This document shows, one piece after another, positions 38,621 to 49,193 of a stretch of 64,000 nucleotides of DNA. The position numbers and the translations under genes are program-made. This DNA comes from Chaunax sp. Z400. Lineage: Eukaryota; Chordata; Actinopteri; Lophiiformes; Chaunacidae. A model generated the notes under the pieces. The model had not been told where the DNA came from. It ran no database searches and saw only the letters and a program-made list of their open reading frames with translations. Within the stretch, counting starts at the first letter, position 1; each line of letters begins with the position of its first letter. The DNA lies in contig CM075204.1 in NCBI GenBank assembly GCA_037577475.1, forward strand, positions 1,415,001 through 1,479,000. Reading direction: 5' to 3'.

Positions 38621-39840
38621 AAGGATTATATATGTTCATATATAATGTTCTGCCACTTGAACTAGTAAAGAACTATACAACTAAGCAAGAACAGCTATAC
38701 TTCAATCAGGAGGGACTACAAAGATAGAATAGAATAGATAGAGTGAGAATGAGACAATTAAAATAATATTAAATTTATCGTGAACAGAAGTATAGTCTTT
38801 GGCACTTAGACCCCGACAGGAAGAAAATCAAGGGAAGCCATCCGATTAATTAGGTGCTTTTGGTATGAAGGAGACTTACCCCCGTAGCCTAGACACTGGT
38901 GGTGGTGAGGAGTGGAGCTCGATGTTAGGATGACTTTATGAAAAGAACTTGTGATGGGAGGATTCAGTTGGAGGGTGGCCAGGTGTGGATGTGACTCACT
39001 CTGCATCTCCATTCATCTGACTCTCTCGCTATCTCTCCCATCTACACACACCTATGCTACGACAAGCACACTGGCTGAAGTCACCATGCACACCATGCAC
39101 AGAGTACAGAGGATTTACAGCATTCTTGTAACACTACCCCGACTCTGGATGATAATTACACACTAATTTCAATCCAGCACAGTAACAAAAATAAAACACT
39201 GGAGTGGTAGGGTAAAATGCAGTCTCTCAGTGATATAGAGTCCATTTCCTCGCTGTGCGTACTTCATATTTAAACTTAACAAAACCTGTAAAGGAAAATG
39301 CAACAGCACCTATTACAGGTCACTGCGCCTCTTATCTGATTCTATAAGCTGTAATGGCCACCAAAAGTAGACCCCTGCAGAATTCCCTCTGTCATGTATT
39401 TACTGAAGGTGTCATAAGTATTATGTATGGGTAATGGAGGATTATTGGGCATGTGTCTGCCTCTGGAAAGATTTTGTTGGCTTCATGGAGAACTTAAATA
39501 CAGTTTACACAATGTACTGTATGAGCAAGTTATGTGCAGTTCTTTAAATTTTGCCTGTAAGGCTGTTAATAACAATCCATTTATTAGTTATGTTGATTGA
39601 ATTTATTCCCTTTTCAGTTAATATGGAAAAATCTCCACACTGACATTGTTCAGGTTCAATCAAGTGTCTTTTTTTTCAAACATTAAAGCACAATATGGGT
39701 GTAAAGGGAGTCTGTCTACCCATTGTACTTATGAAGTACCTAACATTGTAACTAATACAATAAACGGTTTACCTTCAATATCAAATAACCAGTCACACAG
39801 AAAGCATATTGTCATGTTTTCTCTGGTTTTCTGTTGCTGC
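38621..39840. other. Unassigned spacer
   Basis: No gene or bounded element recognised. A short (GATAG)n-like tract lies at about 38721. Confidence 0.5.
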
Positions 39841-40135
39841 CCTGCACAGAAAATTCCACTTCAGACAGACTGGCTGGATCCTCAGCCTGAAGTGGCTTCT
39901 CCTCATTTACTCTTAGGTTTAACTGCCCCTAAAAAAATCTTAGTATTAAGATGGAAGCCCCCACATGAACTTTTAGTTTCTAAGTGGATTCTGTTATTGT
40001 TAGATATTGTATCTCTGGAACTGTCTATTGCTTGAATCAGAGAATGGACAGTTCAAAACAAAATAATTATTAAACAAAAGAACAGATGAAAGTAAGACAA
40101 TATCCAGATAATTATTATGCAATATAAAACCTGGC
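39841..40135 (+). pseudogene. L1-like ORF2 C-terminal fragment
   Basis: Plus strand: 'LLLGLTAPKKILVLRWKPPH', then 'SKWILLLLDIVSLELSIA' followed by 'IREWTVQNK'. The spacing L-G.....K...L..W..P.....W...L matches the far C terminus of L1/Tx1-type ORF2 proteins. No catalytic domains are present. It may have cut off the HECT-type gene on the other strand. The assignment rests on a short, low-complexity match. Confidence 0.45.
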
Positions 40136-40294
40136 CAAGAGATAAAAAACAAATAACAGAACACAAAGACATTAAATCAGTCAGGTGAAATAGTTAGGGA
40201 ATGGCAATTTTTAAAAATGAGTTAACATTTATTAAGGTACAAGGAAATTCTGCCCGTTAAATTAAGACAGTCATGTTAATGAGGGCTCACTTAC

Positions 40295-40496
40295 CTTGAG
40301 TACCAAGAGACAACTGCCTCCCTTTCTCATGTCCCTCAAAAACATTTGACTGATGGATAGCCCTAATCAGCATCCTTAGATACTCTCTTCTCAGGCCACC
40401 TTCACCAACTGCCCCTTCTCCATTGTTATCTTCATCCACAAACACAATGTCCAATTTTGCTTCAGGGTTGAAGTATCTACTTTTGAACGCACACAG
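40295..40496 (-). CDS. Exon encoding part of a HECT ubiquitin-ligase N-lobe (G2E3-like family)
   Basis: Minus strand: acceptor 'tttcactgtgtag', 67 codons, donor 'ctcaag|gtaagtgag'. The peptide includes 'RYFNPEAKLDIVFVDEDNNG' and 'EGAVGEGGLRREYLRMLIRA', then 'IHQSNVFEG'. The acidic G-x-x-G-A-V-x-x-G-G-x-x-R-E-Y core is the N-terminal lobe of a HECT domain, the part that binds the E2 enzyme. Multi-copy HECT proteins of G2/M-specific E3 ligase type are, from my knowledge, common in fish genomes and often repeat-like. The catalytic Cys lobe is not found downstream, where an L1-like fragment lies instead. The exon is intact, but the gene is probably truncated. Confidence 0.75.
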
Positions 40497-40829
40497 CTAC
40501 ACAGTGAAACATTATGTCTGCATACATTTATTTGGTTGCTTGTTGTACAGAGGCTTTCATCAACTTTGCTGACCAGTTTTTCAGTATGGTTTGTAGATCA
40601 ATCCTGCAACCAAACAAGTTAATGCATTTTATTCATATGAACAAATGTACCAGATTTTATAATAGTTTTGATTTACAGCACACCTGATTGAATGTTGCAG
40701 GCCATTAGCATTACACTGATGGTACATACTAACTTTGGGTTAGTGCGAGTCCTATTTGTGGTATAGATAGACTCTACATACAGACATACATAAACAATAC
40801 AAAGACAAGTCCAAGGAGAGAGGACATAC

Positions 40830-41092
40830 TCATCCACAGGTATTCCAAGGTGATGCGGTGATACAGGAAAAAGAGAGTGGGAAACTGGTTCCTGTTGATA
40901 ATCAAGAATAATGAATGGTTCCTTAGCACATGAAGGACTGAGTGGTGGTTCATCATAAATAATCTGGATTTCAGGTGGGTGGAGAGCAGAATGAGTGGTG
41001 GCTGGGCGTAGGGCACAGACAAGTGGTGGCTGACCAGTGGATGCATGGTGTATGGCATAAGCTCCTTCATTTTGAGGACCTGAGAGAATTTC
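40830..41092 (-). CDS. Candidate upstream exon, proline-rich, unidentified
   Basis: Minus strand: acceptor 'tttgtcttcaag', 87 codons open, donor 'gatga|gtatgtcc'. The peptide contains 'EGAYAIHHASTGQPPLVCAL', 'PPEIQIIYDEPPLSPSCAKE' and 'VSPHHLGIPVDE'. It lies 330 bp upstream of the HECT exon on the same strand and might belong to the same gene. Its end phase (2) does not match the HECT exon start, so another exon would have to lie between. I do not recognise it. Confidence 0.3.
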
Positions 41093-41324
41093 CTTGAAGA
41101 CAAACATGTACAGTACATGATCTAGCATGAATGAAACACCAATTCTGTTGACTTTAGAGACAGGAAACAAAATAATTAACATACCTGTACATCCTGTGTT
41201 GAAAACCAAGGTACAAAAAAAGTTGAGGATATGCCATGATCCTTTTTTGGCCAAAGGGAAGTACTTTCAATTTATATTGATGATGTGGCTTCGTGCACCA
41301 ATATAGAAGTTAATTATGAGAGGA

Positions 41325-41425
41325 TATGCCCCTTGAGATGAAACCATCTTGTTTTCAAGGGGGTCCTCAAAACACAGGTGTACAGCAACAAACAATAAAC
41401 ATAACAAAACAAGACAAGCCAATAC
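41325..41425 (-). mobile_element. CR1/Jockey-like LINE 3' end fragment (minus strand)
   Basis: Read on the minus strand it has 'gttttgttatgttt', 'gaggacccccttgaaaacaa' and 'gatggtttcatctcaagggg'. This matches the 3' end of the LINE at 61630-61720 ('ggaccctcttgaaaacaaga'). It is severely 5'-truncated. Confidence 0.7.
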
Positions 41426-41555
41426 ATTCACACATCACAAACAAAAGCTCCCCCAGGCCCTAGTTACACCCCACCCACTGGCTCCCCCAGGAATGAAAAC
41501 TAGAATATACCTGTTTATATATATATACACACATACCCATACAGCTTGCATGGTC

Positions 41556-42056
41556 GACAGGAAGCCAATACAAGGATAAATGAAAACAGCACACATGTTC
41601 ATTTTGGCCTTATATCAGCGACAGAAGCTGGGTGTTGCAGAAAGGCAGTGACTTGGCTACACAACCTTTTGGAAGCAAGTTTTAATCTTAGTTTTATTCT
41701 CAAATGAGTATGTTTGAAGGCAAACAAGGTTTTCTCTCAGTTTCATGTCATAAATTTTTTAAAGTTTTTAAAGTTTCTCAGAACCCTGATCACTAAATAT
41801 AAGATAAGATAAAGGGATATCTTATCTTATCTTATCTTATATTTAGTGATCAGGGTTCTGAGAAACTTTAAAAATCTATCAAGACACAATTGCCTTTTAC
41901 CTCTTAAAAATGTATTCAGTCACCTAATCCAAATACCATAATAATAATGTAACTAGATTACTTTCCATTACTTTTGTATTACCTCAAAACCAAATATGCA
42001 AATAAATACATGACAAAAGAAATATCAATAACATGGCTTTTACTTAAGCATATTCT
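41556..42056 (-). repeat. Dispersed repeat B, minus copy
   Basis: Inverted relative to the copy at 31647-32070. Word order is preserved, and the copy is interrupted by the hairpin at 41765-41874, where a segment has been duplicated in inverse orientation. Confidence 0.75.
41765..41874. repeat. Perfect 47-bp inverted repeat (hairpin), 16-base loop
   Basis: The arm 41765-41811 contains 'tttctcagaaccctgatcac' and 'taaatataagataagata'. The arm 41828-41874 is its exact reverse complement. I find no mismatch. The left arm alone continues repeat B, so the right arm looks like an inverted duplication of it. Confidence 0.95.
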
Positions 42057-42191
42057 GTAAGAAAACAGAACAGAACAGTACAGTATATTAGAAAAGAAAA
42101 TAGGAAAGATTTTTTGTATCAAAATTGTATCCTGTGCTCAGTATTTTTGAAAGGAAGCCAGCTTTTTGTTAAACAAATTCAAATTCAAACA

Positions 42192-42193
<2 letters not shown>

Positions 42194-42266
<73 letters not shown>

Positions 42267-42302
42267 CATGATGGGAGCAGTCCCTGACATGTGGTCATGT
42301 GT

Positions 42303-42388
<86 letters not shown>

Positions 42389-42424
42389 CATGATGGGAGC
42401 AGTCCCTGACATGTGGTCATGTGT

Positions 42425-42476
<52 letters not shown>

Positions 42477-42512
42477 CATGATGGGAGCAGTCCCTGACAT
42501 GTGGTCATGTGT

Positions 42513-42570
<58 letters not shown>

Positions 42571-42625
42571 GACATGATGGGAGCAGTCCCTGACATGTGG
42601 TCATGTGTTGTGTGTGTGTGTGTCT
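42194..42625. repeat. Compound tandem array: (AT)n, (CA)n and a palindrome-rich core, four units
   Basis: The core 'gacatgatgggagcagtccc' starts at 42265, 42387, 42475 and 42571. Each core is followed by 'tgacatgtggtcatgtgttg' and a (tg)n tract, and preceded by (ta)n(ca)n. CA on one side and TG on the other let each unit fold on itself. Unit length varies (122, 88, 96) only through the AT tracts. Confidence 0.95.
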
Positions 42626-43590
42626 GTGACAAAGTTCAATCCATCCATAATTTGGCTGTTTGGCAGACAGATCTTTCATTATTCATTTTCATAACAAATA
42701 TATTATGGGATAAATCATGAAAAGTATAATTGTTGTAAATTAAACTGTCATATGTTCAATTATTATGCAGTAAATTAGTGATTTAACGGGGGGGGGTCAA
42801 CACTTTTGCAAGGCACTGTATGTATGCCTATGTCACATAGCATCAGAGTAGTTTTATTAACATGGATGCAGTTTTCTGTGCTTCCAAATCCAATTCACAC
42901 TTTTAGTTTCTATTTTAATCTTTCTGTCGTCTCGTTCTGATTGTCTGAAGTGCTTTTAACCCTCTGAGCTTCCATAGATAACTATTATTCAGAGTCTTTA
43001 ACGGTCCAGACGTTGTTTGTCGGCGGAAACTTTCATCATGGCTATAATTGATGCTAATGATTTTAGCAAGCTAAATTAAATTACATTAAACTTAACATGT
43101 TATTAGAAAGTGACAGAGCAGCCATTGTATTTACCGCTCCATTCCCCAAACCTGCAAATGGCCGCGCATTTTTTTTCGTCGCCGTGCTGCTCATGGTGGA
43201 TTGTTGGGTCTCTCCATAATGAAGAGTCGGTCTAGACCTGCTCTTTTTGTAAAGTGCCTTGATATGACTTTTGTTGTGATTTGGCACTATATTAAGAAAT
43301 TGAATTGAATTGTGTGTGCGTCCCTGGTAACACAAATGATCATAACTGTGTCACTAAGTGCGTTGTTGATTCCATGTATTCAGAATGAACTGTTGCTATA
43401 AAACTAGGCCAAACTACAGATTGACCAGACAGACTGCTGGTGATTGTAGAGTGAAGTCTTTCCGACCGTCCAGACAGTTGACCAGATAACGTTTGAGTCT
43501 GTGATATTTATCTGTTGAACACACAGATATCTCCCTGACAGTGTTTTTAATATTATTATTGATATCATCATCATTAACCTGTCGTTATTG
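42626..43590. other. Spacer upstream of the copy 2 first exon
   Basis: No gene recognised. 'ggcggaaactttcatcatgg' and 'ggccgcgcattttttttcgt' (about 43022-43180) give a mild CpG rise that could be a promoter for the exon at 43597. The stretch 'gtaaagtgccttgatatgac' followed by 'ggcactatattaagaaattg' (43251-43300) is a well-known repeat-type tail in fish DNA. Confidence 0.4.
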
Positions 43591-43596
43591 TCAAAT

Positions 43597-43626
43597 ATGA
43601 TGCCAGGAGGACGAGGCAGAAACAAG
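43597..43626 (+). CDS. Candidate first coding exon of duplicated gene (copy 2)
   Basis: Two adjacent ATGs, then MMPGGRGRNK, then the strong donor aag|gtaaga (43627). Phase 0. From the donor onward the sequence matches copy 1 intron DNA (from 27425), which suggests that this is the original first exon. Copy 1 has no counterpart. It joins in frame to 43860. Confidence 0.5.
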
Positions 43627-43632
43627 GTAAGA

Positions 43633-44622
43633 TTGCTGTTGTTAAAGCTTCAAGAAATGAACGGATGTGTTACTTGTATTTCGTGTAACCTTAGTTATTA
43701 CACACTACACATACAGGTTATTTTAATTACAAATTTACCATACTATTTACCATAATTTATGTTACTTCTTGGCTTGTTTATTTTTGAGGCCTTCAGTGAG
43801 CCTCCTGAACCAACAGGAGAGCTTTGGAATGGAATTCTAACATGTCTTTTTCTCCTCAGGAGCTCCTCATGGCAAAAGATACAAAGAGGGAGAAGAGAGA
43901 GAAAAGGAAAGAGAATGAAAAGAAAGAGAAGGAGAAAGAAAAGAGAGAGAAGAAGGAAGAGAAGAGGGGCTTAGGGTCTCATCTCTTCAAACATTAGAAG
44001 ACCCCTGATTGCTCCTACCCGACTGTACCGGGACTGCTTTTGTTAGTCTTTTGATTTAGCTAATTTTCAAATAGAAAAGAAAATTAAACATGATACAGAT
44101 CATTTCTGAATTCCTCAAGGTCTCTTCTTTCTTTATGGGAAGAAATAAAGTGTGAATCTTATTTTTAAAAACCATGGCTAACATTTTTGTCATAGTTGAC
44201 ACAAAACCAATTTTCAGTGACAAGTCTGGTAATTTGTGGCTCAATTTCATTGGTGGAGGCCACTGCTTTCAATAAAAACATATTTCAATACTTCTTTAAA
44301 CTAACTCCTTAAACATAAATATATGTCAAAGGAGACTTTATATTAATTAATTAATATTTATGTAATTTTTGTATTGTATTTTAATTTATGGATCCATAAC
44401 TCCCTTCATTCTGGATCTGTCTGTTTCTGAGGTTCCATCAGACCTTAAACTCATCCTGGGTAAGAATAAAACCATGGATTAAACAAAGTGAACAACAGTT
44501 GGCTAAATTACATGGTCAGGAAATTATTGGTATGGGTTAATTTGACCTAATTACAAGGCCTGGTACAATCTGGAGGATTAGCATCATTAGCTTTAGTTTA
44601 GGTAAAGGTTTCCTGTTTGGGC
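43633..44622 (+). repeat. Segmental duplication, copy 2 (internally deleted)
   Basis: Matches copy 1 in three blocks. The deletion joins 'ttgtttatttttga' to 'ggccttcagtgagcctcctg'. In copy 1 these lie about 2.05 kb apart (27564 and 29619), with 'tga' shared at both edges, so the middle exon was lost by a microhomology-type event. Similarity ends at 'cctgtttgggct'. Confidence 0.85.
43860..43997 (+). CDS. Last exon of duplicated gene (copy 2), open
   Basis: Acceptor 'gtctttttctcctcag', then 45 codons and TAG: 'ELLMAKDTKREKREKRKENE', a Lys/Glu-rich run and the C terminus 'LGSHLFKH'. Length is identical to copy 1 (138 nt). Indels in the Lys/Glu run are multiples of three and net to zero. It could be spliced directly to the exon at 43597 in phase 0 to give a 55-residue basic peptide. 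Whether it is transcribed is unknown. Confidence 0.5.
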   Translation, partial: ELLMAKDTKREKREKRKENEKKEKEKEKREKKEEKRGLGSHLFKH

Positions 44623-44644
44623 TCCATGTCTGTGGTTCTACATA

Positions 44645-44722
44645 CAGTACCAGTCAAAAATTTGGACACAGTTTCCCATTCAAGTGGATGGGAAGGTATG
44701 TCCAAACTATTGACTGGTACTG
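44645..44722. mobile_element. 78-bp Tc1/mariner-type miniature element
   Basis: The ends 'cagtaccagtcaa' and 'ttgactggtactg' are mirror images, with 'tttggaca' and 'tgtccaaa' just inside, flanked on both sides by TA. 'cagtaccagtcaa...tttggaca' is a known vertebrate Tc1-type terminus. The element is little more than two ends. Confidence 0.85.
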
Positions 44723-44729
44723 TACATGT

Positions 44730-46385
44730 GAGGTATCTCTTTGTATCACATAAGAATACACTACATTTCATTTTAACATTTTTACACCATCCCAATTTAC
44801 CTGAAACATCTCATAAATTACAATATTTAAGCTCCAATTAAAAAAACACCAACGGAATTTCAAAATAAGAGTACGCTATTGCACCACATGTTTGTACATC
44901 AGTTCACATTAAATGAGAATCTAAAGATGTTCAATTTCATTCACTTAAACTTTTGGAATTCTGGTTAACCTTGAATGCATCACCAGTAATAATTCAGCAA
45001 TTTGATATACAATGACATTTTAGCCTCAGGCCTTGTTTTGCTGCATGAGTAGTTGTACTTTTGATACTTTAAGTAGCCTAAATTTGGTTGAAAGTCCTCT
45101 GTGATACTGCATATTACAGACCCACAATGCACTGCTCACAATTCACTGCCTGCTGAAGGTGTTCATCAGGGACATGACTGAAGAAGAGCTGCACCAAATA
45201 ATCAACTCCTTTCCATTTGGAGAGATGGATGAGTTAAATGATGACTGTGGAACAGAAGGTAGCGCTAAACAGCTTTGAGCAAATGGATGCAGAAGAAGAT
45301 AACTGGGCCCTGTTTTCAGTAAGCATCAAATAAACCAGGTTATTCTGGTTAGTCTGGCCTATTTTCAATTAATTCAGTTCCATAAAAAGTTCAACATACT
45401 TTAAGCTCAGTTGCTATGGAAACTCATGCTGGCGAAACTAGCCTGGTCCAGGGCAGGCTAACAGGCTAAAATTAAGCACACATGCACTAATAGGCTTATT
45501 CAGAAGGCTGATGACATATTCTTATTGCATGGTTTTAACTATTTATCTTTTGTAACATTTATGGCTAAAATAGACTATTTCTAATCATTTTTAAATTTGA
45601 TTTGATTTCTGGAAATCATCTTCCGACCCCACTATTGGTGGTCTCCGCCCCCCTTTTGGGAACCCCTGGCTTATACAGTAGGACATAAACTTCCATTCTA
45701 TTGTGGCTGCAGATGGGTTTTTTTTATTTTTCAAAATTCTGGTTTATAATAAAAGCCAAAGAAGTCAGTGTGAAGGTCTCCTTTATTTGCATTAAAGAAG
45801 GAACTAAGGGTGTGAAGATGCAGGAAAGGTGTGAAACGTATTTCATTCGACTCTATTCAGGAGCTTTTGACTGAGCGATGCAGGAGTTTAACAGCCTCCG
45901 CCTCCTCCATCGATTCGCATTTAAAGCTTACTGGCCATATGTCTCAGTCTTGCTTCCTGCACAAACACACTAACTCACACTTGACTCACACACACACATC
46001 CCCTGCATGTCACCCACAGGTCTCCAGAATACATCAGCAGATGGTGTGAGAACTTGACTTATGAGCCAGACCGCTGAGTCTGACTTCTGTATTTTCGACC
46101 AGTTTTCCAAGCTATTCCATCATAGCAGATCCAAAAGAGTTTAGTGTTGAAAATTTGTTTTACCAGATGTTAAATAGTGTCGGATGGAATTACTTTCACT
46201 TCAAAACAGGGTGAAATGGAAGAGAATGACAGATATCAATAAACATATACCTTGTAGTACCCAAAAATTTAATAATTTCCTGAAAATGTAATAAAATCAG
46301 CATTTTTAACCAATCAAAAATATAATAAAACCCAAAAATGTATCACTGGTACCTTTCAGGGCAGTCATTTAAAAAAACTGCTTTA
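44730..46385. other. Unassigned DNA with one hAT end
   Basis: A 34-codon ATG frame at 45174-45278 ('MTEEELHQIINSFPFGEMDE...') is the only protein-like stretch, and I cannot identify it. At about 45590-45668 the minus strand starts 'caggggttcccaaaaggggg', a hAT terminus without a visible partner. The rest shows nothing. Confidence 0.4.
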
Positions 46386-46395
46386 TGGACAGTTA

Positions 46396-46640
46396 CCTCC
46401 ACCGAGGGTGGAGGTTATGTTTTTGTCGGCATTGGTTTGTTAGTTTGATGGTTTGTTAACAAGATAACACAAAAAGGAGATGTCGAAAGTGGCCTAAGGA
46501 AGAATCGATTATATTTTGGTGGCAGGAATTTTTTCTAGGATTAAACTGCCACATGTACACTTGTAATGATTACTGCTGCTTTGTGTTTGGAGCAGAGACA
46601 GGGGTGATTCCAGGATTACACCTTTAGGGGGCTCAGCCCC
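46396..46640 (+). repeat. Dispersed repeat family A
   Basis: Begins 'acctccaccgagggtggagg', 'ttatgtttttgtcggcattg' and 'gtttgttagtttg', then decays. Other family copies start in the same way. Confidence 0.65.
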
Positions 46641-47200
46641 TAATAGTGGAGCACATCAGATCAATTTTGCAGCAAAATTGTGCAAATGGTGATAGAAGCA
46701 CCAAATCTGGCACAATCATTCCCAAGGGTAAACTTTACAAAACTGCTCGATGGGCCACTTGAAAATTCAAAATGGTGGCCATTTTTTAAGAATGCCGCCA
46801 ATTGTATCTGCTGAAAATGGTTTTGCTCATAGAGTTGCATGTACATGGTCGATTTGGTTGATCTTGGTGTCCAAATGCATTTTTGCTCCAAGAAGTTGCT
46901 AGTGCATGGCAACAGCCACACCCCAGTACCTCATGAACTAAACTGGGCCTAAACTGGATAGGGAGTAGAGTCCCTGTGTGTGATGAAGTTTGTCGCACTC
47001 CAAATTTCAAAGCGTATAAAATTTACCTGCTTGGTTGATGAAGCCACTTTCTAGAGAGTTATTGTCAGGCACTACCAGGGCACACCGGTGACAATTACTG
47101 TTGTGAAACTCATGGGGCTCAATGCCAGGTAGGGATGATTCAAAATCAGACATAGTGTCCCAAATACTGCTTAAATCAACCCCTGATGAAAGCAACCGCA
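46641..47200. repeat. Dispersed repeat, part of a larger unidentified element
   Basis: Contains 'ttgcagcaaaattgtgcaaa', 'gatgggccacttgaaaattc' and 'aaaatggtggccatttttta', words I associate with a multi-copy fish repeat. It leads directly into the CXC-domain remnant on the plus strand, so it may be a flank of the same element. Confidence 0.4.
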
Positions 47201-47279
47201 CTTGAATCGACAGGATGTGCCAGCACGGGAGAGCCGAGCCAAGGATAATGGGATTTCATAGTTATCCAAATGGTGTACA

Positions 47280-48265
47280 GATCGCACGGGACTTAAATGG
47301 CATTGGATGAATGATCGGGCTACTAGGTGTAGGGCAAAATGCATGAACCTAGTTGTATCCCATACAGAAAAGTGCCAAAGAGATAAGGTGGTAAAAGGAT
47401 AAACCCTCGACCCTGAACTTTACAATGGCATTAGACATAAAATCTACTAGTAAATCTATGCACACTGACTGGGCCAAGTGTTCCCTTTGTCAAACAGATC
47501 AGAAAGAAAGCCTTACCTCCCCTCTTGCAAATCCTACCAAAAGGGTTGAGGATGGACATAGTCTCTTAGGGAGAAATATTCCCTGATTTCATTCAGTCAA
47601 CCAGCTACCAATCGAGCTGGACCCAACAAGACTTGATGATGGTACTGGGATAGAGAACACCTTGAGGAAAAACAACACCCAACATCATATGTGCTACAAG
47701 CTGATGTTTAACAATACTAAGTTACAAAGGGCTAGAAAAAGAGCACTCACAGTGAAATGCCACGTAAACCCCAAGAACCCAAAAGGACAGAATGCTTCCT
47801 ATGTGAGTATACACACTGCCATCCCTACAGAGGCTTGGTCTTCAGAAAATGTGGATTGCTTTTGGCCAAGGAGTTAATTCACAATGGATTCCAGTTCATG
47901 AATAGTCTTATTTATGCTAGTCTTAGCAGTCGGGCCCCAGAAAGTCAGTGGTATCCTCTATTTCCATGTTTTCACTGGCTGTGACACCGGCGGCACGCCT
48001 ACCAGGCTGGTATAATCTGGGGTCAGGCAACAACATCCAATCCAGAACCCTGCAGTCCAGCTGACTGGGGCTTGACTAAGAATGAAGAAATATGGCAGGT
48101 ATTTTGGACATCACTAGCACCAATTGCTACAAGCTGCCAGGAACTTTCCTGTAAGAAAGGGTGCAACCGCAGATGCAAATGCTGTCGCTTAGGACTTTCT
48201 TGTACGGCACTCTGTAACTGTACTGTATGTGTGAGTAGTAATGATCCTGAAGTATATAGGAACAA
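47280..48265 (+). pseudogene. Remnant of a multi-copy gene with a cysteine-rich CXC (tesmin/TSO1-like) domain
   Basis: Broken plus-strand blocks, in order: 'CSLCQTDQKESLTSPLANPT', 'DFIQSTSYQSSWTQQDLMM', 'FTGCDTGGTPTRLV', 'PADWGLTKNEEIWQVFW', then 'CKKGCNRRCKCCRLGLSCTA' and 'LCNCTVC'. The Cys spacing at the end is CXC/TSO1-like, a zinc-binding DNA-recognition fold. The F-x-G-C-D-T and P-A-D-W-G motifs are, as far as I know, shared by a widespread animal protein family that behaves like a repeat. Several frameshifts and stops separate the blocks, so it is dead. The element class is uncertain. Confidence 0.5.
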
Positions 48266-48415
48266 TCAGCTAAACCAAGCTTAGGGGCCACAAAAGTTAT
48301 GTTTATTTCATTTAAAAAATGTGCTTTTGATTTTGTTAAGTGGATGGCCGCAGCGTGAGTGTGGACCGTCTGCACTTTCACCATTACTCGACAAAAACGT
48401 ATTGAGAAGTGGCTC

Positions 48416-49193
48416 AATTAATGGAATATACTGATCAGGCAACTATGGCACTGGATCAACAGAACCAGATCTCCCTACAAACTTTGTGGGATGGCATACA
48501 ACAGATTAAGACTGATATGCTCTCTCATCTGGATTCAAAGGTTGGACCCTATCCAAACAAAACTGAGCAGCATTCAGATGTCACTTGATACCCTTGGAGA
48601 ACATGTCTCCTCGTTAGAACAAGAATCGGAGCAAATGAGGACAATTTACAAGACCTGTTGGTTCGGACCAACAATCTGACTAAAGAAAATGCCTACCTGA
48701 TGGACAAGATTCAGGATCTGGAGAACCAAAGCAGGACCTCCAATCTTCGCTTCATAAAGATCCCCGAATCTGCTGAGGGCCGTGATATTCTTGGCCTCAT
48801 GTCCCACTTAATCCCATAGCTCCTCAGGCATGAAAACTTCCCCACTCCCCCGATCATTGAGAGGGCTCATCGCACTCCAACCTTCCTCCACAACGACAGA
48901 GCTGGCCCCAGGCAGGTCCTAATTAAACTTCTCAACTTCCAGGACAAGGTGAAAATCCTCCGTCTTGAGAAGGAGAAGAGGGAGCTGATGTTTAAAGGTA
49001 CCCGCATCGACATTTATCCTGATTTCAGTGCTGAACTCACGAAGAAGCGCCGTTGTTTTGACACAGTCAAACGGGGACTCCGTGAACTTAACCTGAAACA
49101 CTAGTGTCATTGTTGGTGGAAAACCCCAACTATTCTCCAGCCACAAAGCTGCTGAGGCTGCCTTCATGACCTCCATAAACTCTCCATCATAGG
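48416..49193 (+). pseudogene. L1-type LINE ORF1 remnant
   Basis: ORF1 is the RNA-binding chaperone of L1 elements. The plus-strand frame starts 'MALDQQNQISLQTLWDGIQQ', a coiled coil, with a frame change near 48580. It continues 'NAYLMDKIQDLENQSRTSNL' and 'RFIKIPESAEGRD' (start of the RRM-like domain), a TAG at 48820, then 'IIERAHRTP', 'KVKILRLEKEKRELMFKGTR' and 'IDIYPDFSAELTKKRR', the C-terminal domain with its I-x-x-x-P-D-F-S motif. The frame ends at 49104, with a further block 'VIVGGKPQLFSSHKAAEAAF' out of frame. No ORF2 follows on this strand. The nearby L1 ORF2 is on the opposite strand and is a separate insertion. Confidence 0.85.

Noticed and set aside
42138..42720. Tyr-Ile repeat proteins of up to 164 codons
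   Set aside because: Translations of (AT)n and (CA)n tracts in the compound array.
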